The notes beneath the pieces are model-generated. The model worked only from the letters and a program-made list of their open reading frames with translations, was not told where the DNA came from and did no database searches. Shown one piece after another: positions 32,600-42,013 of a DNA stretch of 63,429 bases. Within the stretch, counting starts at the first letter, position 1, and every line of letters begins with the position of its first letter. Source of the DNA: Saprospiraceae bacterium UBA6168. Lineage in GTDB: Bacteria > Bacteroidota > Bacteroidia > Chitinophagales > Saprospiraceae. The translations under genes were made by a program, and so were the position numbers. The stretch is taken from contig DIUC01000029.1 in NCBI GenBank assembly GCA_002435785.1, positions 1-63,429 on the forward strand, in the 5' to 3' direction.

Positions 32600-33811
32600 T
32601 CACCCTTTCTCCTCCATCCAACTTTCCAGTTCCCTGAAAGTTTGGATAAGCCCCTCCATATCCTCCGGCGGCCTGCCAGCGCTTTCTAATTTTTTTCGGA
32701 AAACATCAATTGGGCGCAAATCCTCCAACTGTTCGTTTTCCACCTGCATATCCAACGGCAGGTGCTGGTTCTTTACCTTTAGTTTCAGGATTTCGAGGCG
32801 CATGTCCTTCGTAAAATCATGGACCAGGCCGTTCAGGTTCGGGATGACGGTGTCCGTCTCCACCAGCACCTCCACCCACGGGGCGAGCTGGTCCTTGTAA
32901 CGCTCGTTGAGTGCTTCCAGCTTCTCCTGCACCTCCTCGAAGCTGCCCGCTACCGACTTCAGCCGCCGCCCCACGGGCACGGTCAACAGGCTGATGGTCT
33001 GAAATTTATCTTGTTGGAACTCGATGAGCGTCACCGATTTCTCGTCCTTTGTCTCGCTGAAACTGAGCGGAATCAGCGACCCGCAGTACCGCACCTGCTT
33101 TAATCCGCCTATTTTTTGTGGCCGATGGATATGCCCCAACGCCACGTACCCGAACACTGCCGGGAACTGGTCCGCCCGGATGTTTTCGAGGTTGCCGAGA
33201 TAGATATTTTCTTGCTTATCGCTGGATTCTGCCCCGGTCACGCAGAGGTGGCCCGTGAGAATCATGGGTATTTTCAGCGCCGCAAACGGCTCGGCAGCCT
33301 TGCCCACGGCCACGTAATGCGCCAAAATCCCTTCCTTGATGCGCTCGATGCGGTCCTGTCCGCCGTCATTGGTGGCGGCACGGCGCAGGTCTTGGTCCCG
33401 CAGGAACGGCACGGCGGCGACCAACGCTTCCGGCTCGCCCTTGTCGTTTTTCAGGACAATAAGCTCCTCGGCGGGGTCTTCCGAGGCAGCACCGACCACA
33501 TGCACATCGAGGAGTTGGAGCAACTCACGGGGGGCTTCCAGCATCTGCGGCGAATCGTGGTTGCCGCCCGTGATGACCACGTGGCGGCACTTGGTGCGGA
33601 TGATTTTCTTCAAAAAACCATAGTACAGCGCCCTCGCATAGTTCGGCGGATTGCCGATGTCGAACACATCACCTGCCACGATGAGCAGCTCAACGCCCTC
33701 ATTCTCAATGGTTTGCGCCAGCCAATCCAAGGCCATGCGATGCTCCTCCTCCCGGTCACGGGAGATGAACTTTTGGCCAAGGTGCCAGTCGGAGGTGTGG
33801 AGGATTTTCAT
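32600..33811 (-). CDS. sbcD: exonuclease SbcD subunit, Mre11-type nuclease
   Basis: A 403-residue metallophosphoesterase nuclease that with SbcC cuts hairpins and processes DNA ends. Seen from MKILHTSDWHLGQKF (ATG 33811): D-x-H motif (DWH), GDVFD (about 51-55), GGNHDSP (about 86-92), GHLCVTG (about 187) and GHIHRPQ (about 227-233), the five metal motifs, then the capping domain and a C-terminal SbcC-binding part. The longer frame to 33880 adds a short stretch encoded by GAAAATG-type repeat sequence. No sbcC gene is adjacent in the window, although the two are usually paired. It borders the largest palindromic array seen here. Confidence 0.93.
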   Translation of the reverse strand: MKILHTSDWHLGQKFISRDREEEHRMALDWLAQTIENEGVELLIVAGDVFDIGNPPNYARALYYGFLKKIIRTKCRHVVITGGNHDSPQMLEAPRELLQLLDVHVVGAASEDPAEELIVLKNDKGEPEALVAAVPFLRDQDLRRAATNDGGQDRIERIKEGILAHYVAVGKAAEPFAALKIPMILTGHLCVTGAESSDKQENIYLGNLENIRADQFPAVFGYVALGHIHRPQKIGGLKQVRYCGSLIPLSFSETKDEKSVTLIEFQQDKFQTISLLTVPVGRRLKSVAGSFEEVQEKLEALNERYKDQLAPWVEVLVETDTVIPNLNGLVHDFTKDMRLEILKLKVKNQHLPLDMQVENEQLEDLRPIDVFRKKLESAGRPPEDMEGLIQTFRELESWMEEKG

Positions 33812-33896
33812 GGGGCTAAGGTAGGGATGGGAATTGAAAATGGAGAATGGAAAATTACGGAATCTAGTCGCCAGTATCATGGTCTGCCAACCCGTG

Positions 33897-34283
33897 TTAC
33901 ATCACCGCATAAATCACTGCTCCCCCAAGCAGCATCGAAAACGGCGCTATAAAGCGGAAATAAATCGGCTTCAATAACTGGGCACTCCTAACGGAATAAC
34001 TGTGGTGAAGCCTCCGAGGCACCACGTACAGCACTAATGAGGTGGCAATTATGAACCACCCTGCTATGCTCAACACTTCCGGGAATTTCGAATGAGCGGC
34101 ATACAAGACCATGCCGATGCCCGGTATCATCCGAATGGTGATTTCTGCGTAGTTGATGAAATTGGTGCTGCCAGCCTTCATCACGGTCGCCCGTGCCTTG
34201 GATGGTGCGAAGAGCATCAAAAACCCTGCGGCTATGAGGAAGAGGCCGAAAAGGATGACGGTGTATTTGGCGAGTGTTAGCAT
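33897..34283 (-). CDS. small four-helix membrane protein, duplicate copy 1
   Basis: A 128-residue integral membrane protein (MLTLAKYTVILFGLFLIAAGFLM...), about four TM helices: residues 5-25, 46-65 (weak, RMIPGIGMVLYAA), 70-90 (VLSIAGWFIIATSLVLYVV) and 110-128 (FIAPFSMLLGGAVIYAVM), with a basic PRRLHHSYSV loop. Function unknown. Its twin at 35746-36132 differs by one residue (Arg here, Lys there). ATG at 34283 is chosen because the twin begins there and the upstream extension is not conserved. A TAACTTTG -7 match lies at 34323-34330. Confidence 0.78.
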   Translation of the reverse strand: MLTLAKYTVILFGLFLIAAGFLMLFAPSKARATVMKAGSTNFINYAEITIRMIPGIGMVLYAAHSKFPEVLSIAGWFIIATSLVLYVVPRRLHHSYSVRSAQLLKPIYFRFIAPFSMLLGGAVIYAVM

Positions 34284-34322
34284 TGGGTGATATTTGCTGA
34301 AATTGTTGCTTGTTTCAGGGGG

Positions 34323-34330
34323 CAAAGTTA
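34323..34330 (-). promoter_or_regulatory. candidate -7 element for duplicate copy 1
   Basis: Minus-strand TAACTTTG, 40 bases before the ATG at 34283. The twin copy has TAACTTCG at the equivalent place (about 36175-36182), so its promoter may be weaker. Confidence 0.4.
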
Positions 34331-34468
34331 GTAGGAAAAATTGCGTGGAAAAGACTTGGGGGAATTGGAGACTGGTAAATTGCTGAAGGTTGCGAAGGTA
34401 AGAGGCAGATTTGGCTGAATTTCTTGGGGTTAGGTGATTATTGAACGGTACTTGCGGCAACTGGTAAG

Positions 34469-35074
34469 TTACCAATTAAAAAGAAAGCCTAAAGCAAAAG
34501 TTGAAGCTAAAACACCCATACATAACCAGAAAATACTGGCAAAAGCGTACGGATAAGTCATTTTGTTTTTTTTCAATAAAAAGCCCATCAGGATTACGCC
34601 AATAGCACCATTTACACAGGGAATAAGTGTGCTGGCAAACTGGAGCCTGTTGCCGATGGAATACAATGGCATTGAAGATAAAAAATAAGCAAAGTCAAAG
34701 ATTGAATTATCTACGGAATAAAAAAAGAAGCTTACACCGTCTAAAAGCAGGATGTTTATTGGCAATAAGTAGATTATGGGATTAACTTTTGTAGGCTTGC
34801 TATTTTGTAGGAATAAAAAAATAGGAATATACCTTATCGCAACAAAAAGTTTATAAAAAAGAATTTGCTTGAGGGAGGTTTCATCTGGTGCTGGTGCATT
34901 GCAAATTCGTCCATAAAGTGAGACATGGACATCCTGAAATATAATCAAGCTAAGGAAGTTGTAAACTAAGTTGTTGTAAATGAGGTAGATAAAAAACGAT
35001 GCAAACGACAAAAGGTGGGGTTTGTTTACCTGTAAGATTTGGCTTTGCCATGTATCTGGTAATTTATTTTTCAT
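34469..35074 (-). CDS. hypothetical multi-pass membrane protein
   Basis: A 201-residue hydrophobic protein with about five or six TM helices (LLSFASFFIYLIYNNLVYNFLSLIIF, IRYIPIFLFL, IIYLLPINILLLDGVSFFFY, AIGVILMGFLL, AFASIFWLCMGVLASTFALGFLF). No recognised family. Its DNA is clearly more AT-rich than the flanking genes, suggesting recent acquisition. It lies between the two duplicate membrane-protein genes. Confidence 0.6.
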   Translation of the reverse strand: MKNKLPDTWQSQILQVNKPHLLSFASFFIYLIYNNLVYNFLSLIIFQDVHVSLYGRICNAPAPDETSLKQILFYKLFVAIRYIPIFLFLQNSKPTKVNPIIYLLPINILLLDGVSFFFYSVDNSIFDFAYFLSSMPLYSIGNRLQFASTLIPCVNGAIGVILMGFLLKKNKMTYPYAFASIFWLCMGVLASTFALGFLFNW

Positions 35075-35123
35075 TGGGTGGTTTTGTTATTCTTCGCAAT
35101 AATAGGTTTTGTGCAAGTGGGAC

Positions 35124-35156
35124 ACAATGGAGGGCGGAATTTATTCCGCCACAATG
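35124..35156. terminator. palindrome, possible terminator or REP-like hairpin
   Basis: GGCGGAAT-TT-ATTCCGCC with outward imperfect pairing (ACAATGGAG against CACAATGT). It sits between the small lipoprotein gene and the membrane-protein gene on the minus strand. Short flanking direct repeats (CAAGTGGG) are present on both sides. Confidence 0.55.
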
Positions 35157-35199
35157 TTCATAAAACTTGAGACAAGTGGGGAAAATACTTTCTTTAATC

Positions 35200-35574
35200 C
35201 TACATTCCACTATAGGCAAAACTACTATTGTAGTACAAGAATTGAATTTGATTTTTCTTAACTACATATCCAAAACTAGAAAGTGAGTCACTATAACCTA
35301 TGAGGCCTTGATTCACATCACCTTCCAGCTTTACAAGTACATTGGAGAAATCATAAGACTTTAATTCGACGATAGAATCGGACACCATTATAACTTCTAC
35401 TTTATAGCCTTCTTTAGTTATATTATTTTTCCAATCTTGAAGCTGTCCATGATAGACTCCAACCACAGTCTGTGCTAAAGTCTTATTTTGGTTATCCTCC
35501 TCCTCACAACTCGTAATTGAAAGAAGTAGTAAGGCAAACATTACTATTGAGCAAAAACAAGGAAAATTCTTCAT
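35200..35574 (-). CDS. small lipoprotein, unknown function
   Basis: A 124-residue protein with a lipoprotein signal (IVMFALLLLSITSCEEED, Cys about 23). The mature part (TLAQTVVGVYHGQLQDW...VEVIMVSDSIVELKSY) looks like a single beta-rich domain, similar in style to lipocalin-like small lipoproteins of Bacteroidota. AT-rich like its neighbours. Confidence 0.65.
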   Translation of the reverse strand: MKNFPCFCSIVMFALLLLSITSCEEEDNQNKTLAQTVVGVYHGQLQDWKNNITKEGYKVEVIMVSDSIVELKSYDFSNVLVKLEGDVNQGLIGYSDSLSSFGYVVKKNQIQFLYYNSSFAYSGM

Positions 35575-35745
35575 TGTTAAGTTTTATGAGCACTAAAAAA
35601 ATAGCAAAACTGAGTTGAAATTTTGAAAGAAAAAGTTTCCAATTCAAACATTCAACTCTATGAAAGGATATTCATATGGCAAAGATAGGATTTTCGTAGA
35701 GAATTACGGAATCGAGACGCAAGTAACACGGTCTTCCAAACCATG

Positions 35746-36132
35746 TTACATCACCGCATAAATCACCGCCCCCCCAAGCAGCATCGAAAACGGCGCTATG
35801 AAGCGGAAATATATCGGCTTCAATAACTGGGCACTCTTAACGGAATAACTGTGATGTAGCCTCCGAGGAACTACGTACAGCACCAATGATGTGGCAATTA
35901 TGAACCACCCTGCTATGCTCAACACTTCCGGAAATTTCGAATGGGCGGCATACAAGACCATGCCGATGCCCGGTATCATCCGAATGGTTATTTCTGCGTA
36001 GTTGATGAAATTGGTGCTGCCAGCCTTCATCACGGTTGCCCGTGCCTTGGATGGTGCGAAGAGCATCAAAAACCCTGCGGCGATGAGGAAGAGGCCGAAA
36101 AGGATGACTGTGTATTTGGCGAGTGTTAGCAT
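35746..36132 (-). CDS. small four-helix membrane protein, duplicate copy 2
   Basis: A 128-residue twin of the gene at 33897-34283, identical in protein except Lys for Arg in SV(K/R)SAQ. About 17 DNA differences are seen, nearly all silent, so both copies have stayed under protein-level constraint or exchange sequence. DNA similarity continues about 45 bases past the stop (ATTACGGAATC... TGTTACATCACCGC) but fades quickly upstream of the start. Function unknown. Confidence 0.78.
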   Translation of the reverse strand: MLTLAKYTVILFGLFLIAAGFLMLFAPSKARATVMKAGSTNFINYAEITIRMIPGIGMVLYAAHSKFPEVLSIAGWFIIATSLVLYVVPRRLHHSYSVKSAQLLKPIYFRFIAPFSMLLGGAVIYAVM

Positions 36133-36309
36133 TGGGTGTTTGTTATAATTGGTTGCTTATTCGCTCAGGGATGCGAAGTTATGTAGAAAAGTTGGCTGAA
36201 GCTCATGGGGATTAAGGGGTGTTGATAGGACATACATGTTGCAACTGAGATTTGTTATAACATGTCGTGGAAAAACTTTGACAACTGATTTTCGACGCCC
36301 TATTTTATT

Positions 36310-37107
36310 TTAATAACTCCATTCCTTATTTATTTTTTTGAACAAATTTTTCAATTTATTTTTCCTTCTGTCATTGATTTCTTGTCCATCAATGAAAGTG
36401 CTTTTGTAAACATATTGGCTCCATATTAATTTTCTAAGCATTCTATATCTCCGTATTTCACTTTTAGTTTTATGGATTTTCAATAAATCAAGGTAGGTTT
36501 GAAAGTGTTCTGGGTATTTCCTTTCACCTTTCTTTTCCCACTTTTCGTGTTCTTTTTCAATATGCTGTTTCTTAATTCTATCCAAAATACTGACTTCTCT
36601 GGCATTTTTATTCAATTGAATTTTTTTCATTAACGATAAATGTTTTTTCCTTTCTTTTTCATAGTTAAAGCTTGATTTTGTGTTGATACGGGAATAGAAG
36701 ATTGGAGTGCAGACATGGTTGCTAAGATTTAAGCCATTAACTTCTTCTAATTGAAATGGCCCACCCACAAATGTTACAAAGGTGCCAAGTGGAGTCTGAT
36801 GTGCTAATGATTCCTTTGAGATACCGAGTGTCGAGCAATCACTGCCAAGGTTAAACATAAATAAGTTAATTGTTTTAATTTTACGATTGGGATAAACAGC
36901 GTTGGTAACATTAATTATAAATCCACCAATTTTACCCTGAATTTCAGGTTTGTAAAAATCGCCAATATACCCAACTACTTCTCCTTCAAGAATGTAAACA
37001 TTTGTGTTAAATTTATCAGGTATATTACAAATGATTGAACATCCAATTGCAATTTGAAAAGAGACTGAAAACGCTAATAATAATGACCATTTTTTTGTGT
37101 ATCTCAT
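36310..37107 (-). CDS. secreted Cys-containing protein, unknown function
   Basis: A 265-residue protein with a signal peptide (SLLLAFSVSFQIAIG) followed directly by CSIICNIPDKFNTNVYILEGEVVGYIGD. An N-terminal Cys with a following V-x-x-G-x-V strand and a later conserved-looking C (NLGSDCSTLG) resembles the NTR/TIMP-like OB fold, but this is weak. The C-terminal half (about 145-265) is very basic and helical (KKHLSLMKKIQLNKNAREVS...KNKLKNLFKKINKEW). Strongly AT-rich DNA. No neighbours in an obvious operon; the 200 bases downstream hold nothing certain. Confidence 0.6.
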   Translation of the reverse strand: MRYTKKWSLLLAFSVSFQIAIGCSIICNIPDKFNTNVYILEGEVVGYIGDFYKPEIQGKIGGFIINVTNAVYPNRKIKTINLFMFNLGSDCSTLGISKESLAHQTPLGTFVTFVGGPFQLEEVNGLNLSNHVCTPIFYSRINTKSSFNYEKERKKHLSLMKKIQLNKNAREVSILDRIKKQHIEKEHEKWEKKGERKYPEHFQTYLDLLKIHKTKSEIRRYRMLRKLIWSQYVYKSTFIDGQEINDRRKNKLKNLFKKINKEWSY

Positions 37108-37210
37108 TGAAAAACTTTTTGTGATTGGTAAAGTTGTTGATTTCCAGCGTTCTCAAAAGTACATCTTAGAAGCCATTAAAATTAATGCAAGTCGAACCAG
37201 TCCATTTTAG

Positions 37211-37257
37211 TCAGAAAAAAAGGCAGGACGGCACCGCCGCACTGCCTTTTTTTCTGA
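37211..37257. terminator. intrinsic terminator for the 1512-residue T9SS gene
   Basis: Perfect 16-bp arms TCAGAAAAAAAGGCAG (37211-37226) and CTGCCTTTTTTTCTGA (37242-37257). An inner CGGC/GCCG pair closes the loop. T tracts are present in both directions. It follows the stop of the minus-strand gene at 37269. Confidence 0.88.
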
Positions 37258-37268
37258 CCAGAAGTCAC

Positions 37269-40200
37269 CTACCGCACCAACGTCGTCCCCCCCTTATACA
37301 CCTCCCGCACCCCATCCACGAAATCCACCTCCACGAACCAGACATACACGCCAGCGGGCATGTCCTTGCCCCGGAAGGTGCCGTCCCAGCCTGTGCCAAG
37401 GTCGTTGATGGGAAAGTTGGCGGCCTCGTACAGCAGCTCTCCCCAGCGGTCGAAGATGCGGAACAGCTTGATTTCTTTGACCATCTCCGAGTTGCCGTGG
37501 ACGTGCAGCAGGTCGTTCAGGGCATTGCCGCCAGTGCCGGGCGCAAAGCCCGTCGGCACTTGGATATCCCGCAGCTCCCGCACAAAGATGTTGATGAGGT
37601 CTTTGGCGGTGCAGCCGTTTTCGTCCGTCACCGTGAAGGTCACGCTGGCCGGGCTTATCACCAAGAACTCCCCGATGCGGCTCGCCGTGTCCCGTGGCTG
37701 CAACTGTGGGTTGTTGGAGTACCAATGGAAGATGGCGGCACCTGGGTTGGTCAGGTTCGATATGTTCGGGTCGAGTAGGAGCGTGGTGCCGTAGTTCAGG
37801 GTCGTGTCGGGGCCGAGGTCCACGGTGAGCAGCTTCGGCTCGCCCACGTATATTTGTTCCTGCACCCACTCGCAGCCATTGGCGTCCAGCACGGTGAGGT
37901 CATAAAGCCCGAGGTCGAGGCGGGTAAACACGGTGGCGCCACTGAACTCCCCATCGTTGAAGCTGACCCGGTAGGGTGGAGTTCCGCCCGTCGGGAACAC
38001 CTCGATGCGGCCATCTTTTTCGCCAAAACAAGTCACGTAGTCCACCGCCAGGTCGGCTATCAGCGCCGACTCCGCTGTGACGGTGATGGAGTCCACCGCC
38101 GAACAGCCAATGACATCCGTGACGGTCAAGTAGTAGTCGCCAGCCAACAGTCCGGCTGGGTTTTGCTCAGTCGAAGTAAAGCCGTTTGGCCCCGTCCAAT
38201 TGTAGTTGAACACCCCGGAGCCACCGCTCACCGATGCGCTGATGTTGCCGTCGCTGCCGCCGAGGCACTTGACCCCATTTTGCATCAGCACCGTTGTCAC
38301 CGCCGTGTTTTCGCCTACCGTTGCGGAGGTGGTGGCCGTGCAGCCATTGGCGTCCGTCACGGTTGCACTGTAAATTCCAGCAGCAAGTCCAGCAAGGTCT
38401 TCGGTCGTTGCGCCATTGCCCCAAAGGAACTGGTAGCCGGAGGTGCCGCCCGTTACCGATAGGTTGATGGCACCCGTAGCGCTGCCGATGCAGCCCGTGT
38501 TGGTGGGCACGGTGCTCAACTGCAATTGGCTCGGCTGGCCAACGGTGGCGCAAGCGGAGGCCGTGCAGCCATTGCCGTCGGTGACGGTTAGGCAGTAGGT
38601 GCCATTGGTGGCGTTGGAGATGTTTGGAGTGGTATTGCCATTGCTCCAAAGATAGCTCAACATGCCAGTGCCGCCGTTTGCGACCGCAACAACCCCGCCC
38701 GTGTTTCCCCCAAAGCAAAGCACATCGGAGGGCGTGAGCAACAGGCTAATGGCCGAAGGTTGGGTCAGCGTGACGCTCTGCGTGGCCGTGCAACTGTTCA
38801 TGTCCGTCACGGTGACGGTGTAAGTCGTGGCGCTCAGGTTATTGGCCGCAGGTCCCAGGTTGCCGTTGCTCCATACATATTGGAAGCCACCGGAGCCGCC
38901 CGTTGCGGTAGCGATTGCGGAGCCGGACGAAGCGCCGTTGCAGGTCGGATTGGTTGGCGTGATGCTTGGCGTGATGACCGGAGGTTGCTGCACCATGGCG
39001 CTGGCCGTTGCGGAGCAACCATTGAAGTCAGTCACAGTGACATTGTAGCTCCCTGCCGCCAAATTGCTGGCAAGGGCAGTGGTGGCATTCCCGGCGGCGG
39101 CGTCCCACTGGACTTCGTGCGGACTGGTGCCACCAAAAATAATGACGAGCGCATCACCCGTGGCGGTGGCGGCGCAGTTGGCGCTGTCGGTGGCCGTGGT
39201 GAGGGTGAGCAGCGGCGGTTCAATCAAGTTGAGCGAAGCGCTAAAGTCGCAGCCGTTGGCGTCCGTCACGGTGACGGTGATGGGGCCAGCGCCGAGGTTG
39301 ATGACCACGGAACCCGTTTGCCCATTGCTCCAAATATAGTTGAATGGCCCCGTGCCGCCCGTCACCGGCGCCGATACAACTGCATCGCCGATGCCGTTGC
39401 AACTGATGGGGTTCACGATAATTGGCTGTGTACTGAGCGCTGCCGGGGCGGAAATCGTGACTTGTATATTGTTCGGGCAAGCCCAGGAGTCCAGCACGGT
39501 AGCAGTATAGGTGCCTGCGGCAATGCCCGTATAGATGCCCGTGGTGTTGTTCACGCCGTTGAAAGTGTAAACATAGTCGCCCGCCCCGCCAGACGCTTGC
39601 AGTGTCACGGCGCCGTTGGTGTCGCCGTTGCAGGTCACATTGGTTTGGCTGGCCACGGCCAAGGAAGGCGCATTGCAGGCCGGAGTAGAGCAAGTAATGG
39701 TGGCCGTCAGCCCGTCGCAACTGCCGATGCCGTACACGGCGATGGTCACGTCATTGCTGAGGGTGAGGCCGTTGATGGTTTGGGAGGTGCTGGCAGTTGG
39801 GGCAAATGGCCCGCCGTTGATGCTCACCATATAGCCCATTGCGCCAGCGAGTGGGTCCCAAGTGAAGGTGATGCTGTTGTTGGTCACGTCCGTGCAGTTG
39901 ATGTTCGGGGCGGGCAGCACGTCAATGACGGTGATGGTGACGGAGTCCTCCACCATGCAGCCGTAGGTGTCGGAAACGGTGAGGTGGTAGGTGGTGGTTT
40001 GTGATGGGGAAGCAATGGGGTCGGGGCAGTCGGCGCAGCTCAGGCCCGTGGCTGGCGTCCATTGATAATAGAGCTGGTACAGCGGCTCGAAGGTGATGGT
40101 CCAGTCGAGTATGGTTCCGTTGAAGCCCATTTGGTCATCAATGACCAGCAGTTGCCAAGTGCCGTTGGAGGGGTAGCTGCCGTCCCAGAGGTCGGACCAG

Positions 40201-41807
40201 ACGCCCTCCGGCAAAAAAGTGCCGTTGGCAAAGGAGGGCTGCCCGCCGGAGGTGCATGGCTGCCACGGGAAGCCCGCCCCGATGCTGACGGTGGCACCGG
40301 GCGTGAAACAGACATTGGTGTAGTCGTCGCAGTTGGAGCCGTTGTCGGAGCTGAGTTCGATGAATTGCCCACCGGGCGAAAGCAGGAAGAGGTCGAGGTC
40401 GTCCACCCAATTGTGGTCAATGTTTACGCAGACCGACTGGATGACCCCCGGCCCCAGGGTGATGGGCTGCACACCTGCCACCAAGATGGGCGAATAGGTC
40501 GGGGCGGTATGCGTGACGGGGTAATTCTGGATATTGGTAAAGGAAGGCGGCACGGGCAGCGGTATTGGCAGCGTGCCATCCAATTGCACGGAATCGCCTT
40601 GGCAAAACGTGAGGTCGGGGCCCAGTTCAGGCGGCACGATTTCGTTGTCCCGGATGAAAACCCAGAAAGTGTCCCGGTTGCAAATGTCCCGTTGGATGTC
40701 GAAGCCGATGGTCTCCATGCCCTCTGGGATGCCGTCTTCAAAGGCCACGATGGGGATGGTCAGGGTGGTTTCGCCCATTGGGATGAAGAGGTCGAGGGGA
40801 ATGGGCAGGTAGTCCACGCCGTTGGTTGCCGTGCCGATGATGGTGTAGTCGAGGTAAAAGTCGCTTTCCACGGGGGTCGGGTACGAGAAGCTGATGGAGC
40901 CGCTTGCGCAATCTTCGGTGATGGTGCCGTCGAGGCTGACGGTGGCGGTTTCTACTTTCAACGAGCCGGTGCCAAAGGATTTTGCCTCCAGGAAAACCCC
41001 CGTGTCATAGGCACTATCGCCCACATCCGCCACCATGAGCTTGATGGTGTAGGTCTCGCAGGGGATGACCACCGCTTCGGCGATGAACACGGAGAGGTAG
41101 CCATCATAGACGGGTTGTCCGTTGTTGGTGGTGTTGTCGTTGTAATACTGGACATATTGCGACCCACAGGCAGAAGGGTTGACATTATTGATAGAGACGG
41201 GCGTGTTGGAGCCGGGAATGAGGGCGATGTTTTTCCCGTTGTTCTGGTAAGGCCCAGTGATGCCCGGCCCACTGATGAAGAACCCGAACACGTCGTTGAA
41301 GGCGGTGCAGGCCCATTCGGGGTATTCTTCCGATGCGAACACGTACTTGAAGCGCAGGGTGTCGGAGGTTGGTTTGAAGGTGATGGTGAATTTGGCAAAA
41401 TCGAAAAGGCTGCCGGAGGCAATAGCCTGGAGGTCGGGGTCGGTGGTGCTGCTGGAAGTGCCGTTGGAGGCGAACTGGATGCCGTTGCAGTCGGCGCCCA
41501 AGGGGCCTGTGTTGCAACTGACGGAGGCGGCACGGCCTGTGGTCAGCAGGATTCCCCGGTCTATTCCGACCACGTTTTGGGCGTTCTTGAAGTAACCGAC
41601 GGCGAGCGGGTCCCCCACGAAGTTCACGTCCAACACCTCTACGCCCTCACCCAAGAAAATATTGGTGATGAGGTTGGCGGGGGTGATGGGCGGCGTGGTG
41701 GCGTCGGTGATTTCCATGCCTTGGGCGGCCATTTTTTCCGAGAGGAGAAAAAGTGAAAGGCCGAAAAGCAGCATGTATTTCATAGCTGGAAAGGTAAAAA
41801 ACTTCAT
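37269..41807 (-). CDS. large T9SS type B secreted protein with SprB-like repeats
   Basis: A 1512-residue surface protein. Seen: signal peptide (MLLFGLSLFLLSEKMAAQ), choice-of-anchor-L-like domain (NLITNIFLGEGVEVLDVNF... YVFASEEYPEW, about 40-270), a Calx-beta-like domain (about 285-390, GTATNGVDYLPIP...FEDGIPEGMETI), a proprotein-convertase P-like domain (about 425-580, CVNIDHNWVDDLDLFLLSPGG...GTWQLLVIDDQ), an Ig/FN3-like stretch, then about eight SprB-type repeats (NGVTL..SGG.G.Y.Y.W.NG... TVTVTDANGC, about 700-1370) and a C-terminal type B sorting domain (QVPTGFAPGTGGNALNDLLHV...WDGTFRGKDMPAGVYVWFVEV). SprB repeats are known from the mobile gliding adhesin. The ATG at 41783 is a possible alternative start. 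Confidence 0.92.
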   Translation of the reverse strand: MKFFTFPAMKYMLLFGLSLFLLSEKMAAQGMEITDATTPPITPANLITNIFLGEGVEVLDVNFVGDPLAVGYFKNAQNVVGIDRGILLTTGRAASVSCNTGPLGADCNGIQFASNGTSSSTTDPDLQAIASGSLFDFAKFTITFKPTSDTLRFKYVFASEEYPEWACTAFNDVFGFFISGPGITGPYQNNGKNIALIPGSNTPVSINNVNPSACGSQYVQYYNDNTTNNGQPVYDGYLSVFIAEAVVIPCETYTIKLMVADVGDSAYDTGVFLEAKSFGTGSLKVETATVSLDGTITEDCASGSISFSYPTPVESDFYLDYTIIGTATNGVDYLPIPLDLFIPMGETTLTIPIVAFEDGIPEGMETIGFDIQRDICNRDTFWVFIRDNEIVPPELGPDLTFCQGDSVQLDGTLPIPLPVPPSFTNIQNYPVTHTAPTYSPILVAGVQPITLGPGVIQSVCVNIDHNWVDDLDLFLLSPGGQFIELSSDNGSNCDDYTNVCFTPGATVSIGAGFPWQPCTSGGQPSFANGTFLPEGVWSDLWDGSYPSNGTWQLLVIDDQMGFNGTILDWTITFEPLYQLYYQWTPATGLSCADCPDPIASPSQTTTYHLTVSDTYGCMVEDSVTITVIDVLPAPNINCTDVTNNSITFTWDPLAGAMGYMVSINGGPFAPTASTSQTINGLTLSNDVTIAVYGIGSCDGLTATITCSTPACNAPSLAVASQTNVTCNGDTNGAVTLQASGGAGDYVYTFNGVNNTTGIYTGIAAGTYTATVLDSWACPNNIQVTISAPAALSTQPIIVNPISCNGIGDAVVSAPVTGGTGPFNYIWSNGQTGSVVINLGAGPITVTVTDANGCDFSASLNLIEPPLLTLTTATDSANCAATATGDALVIIFGGTSPHEVQWDAAAGNATTALASNLAAGSYNVTVTDFNGCSATASAMVQQPPVITPSITPTNPTCNGASSGSAIATATGGSGGFQYVWSNGNLGPAANNLSATTYTVTVTDMNSCTATQSVTLTQPSAISLLLTPSDVLCFGGNTGGVVAVANGGTGMLSYLWSNGNTTPNISNATNGTYCLTVTDGNGCTASACATVGQPSQLQLSTVPTNTGCIGSATGAINLSVTGGTSGYQFLWGNGATTEDLAGLAAGIYSATVTDANGCTATTSATVGENTAVTTVLMQNGVKCLGGSDGNISASVSGGSGVFNYNWTGPNGFTSTEQNPAGLLAGDYYLTVTDVIGCSAVDSITVTAESALIADLAVDYVTCFGEKDGRIEVFPTGGTPPYRVSFNDGEFSGATVFTRLDLGLYDLTVLDANGCEWVQEQIYVGEPKLLTVDLGPDTTLNYGTTLLLDPNISNLTNPGAAIFHWYSNNPQLQPRDTASRIGEFLVISPASVTFTVTDENGCTAKDLINIFVRELRDIQVPTGFAPGTGGNALNDLLHVHGNSEMVKEIKLFRIFDRWGELLYEAANFPINDLGTGWDGTFRGKDMPAGVYVWFVEVDFVDGVREVYKGGTTLVR

Positions 41808-42013
41808 GTTGAGCAGGTGATTGTTCTGTTTGTTTCCGGTTTTTTTGCCAGAAAATAAAAATACAGTTTGGAGAATTTGTCAATGGACTGCTAAAAGTAA
41901 GTCCTCTGTGGGATATTCACCCAATATGGCTGGTAAAATATGCAAAATGCCGTATAACTTACGAATAACAAAGACAGTGGGGACGGCACTCATGGTTAGG
42001 CGGGTTTGTGTTT

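Noticed and set aside
40062..41756. Long plus-strand open frame opposite the 1512-residue T9SS gene
   Set aside because: Antisense shadow in GC-rich coding DNA; low-complexity, no family features, whereas the minus strand encodes recognised domains.
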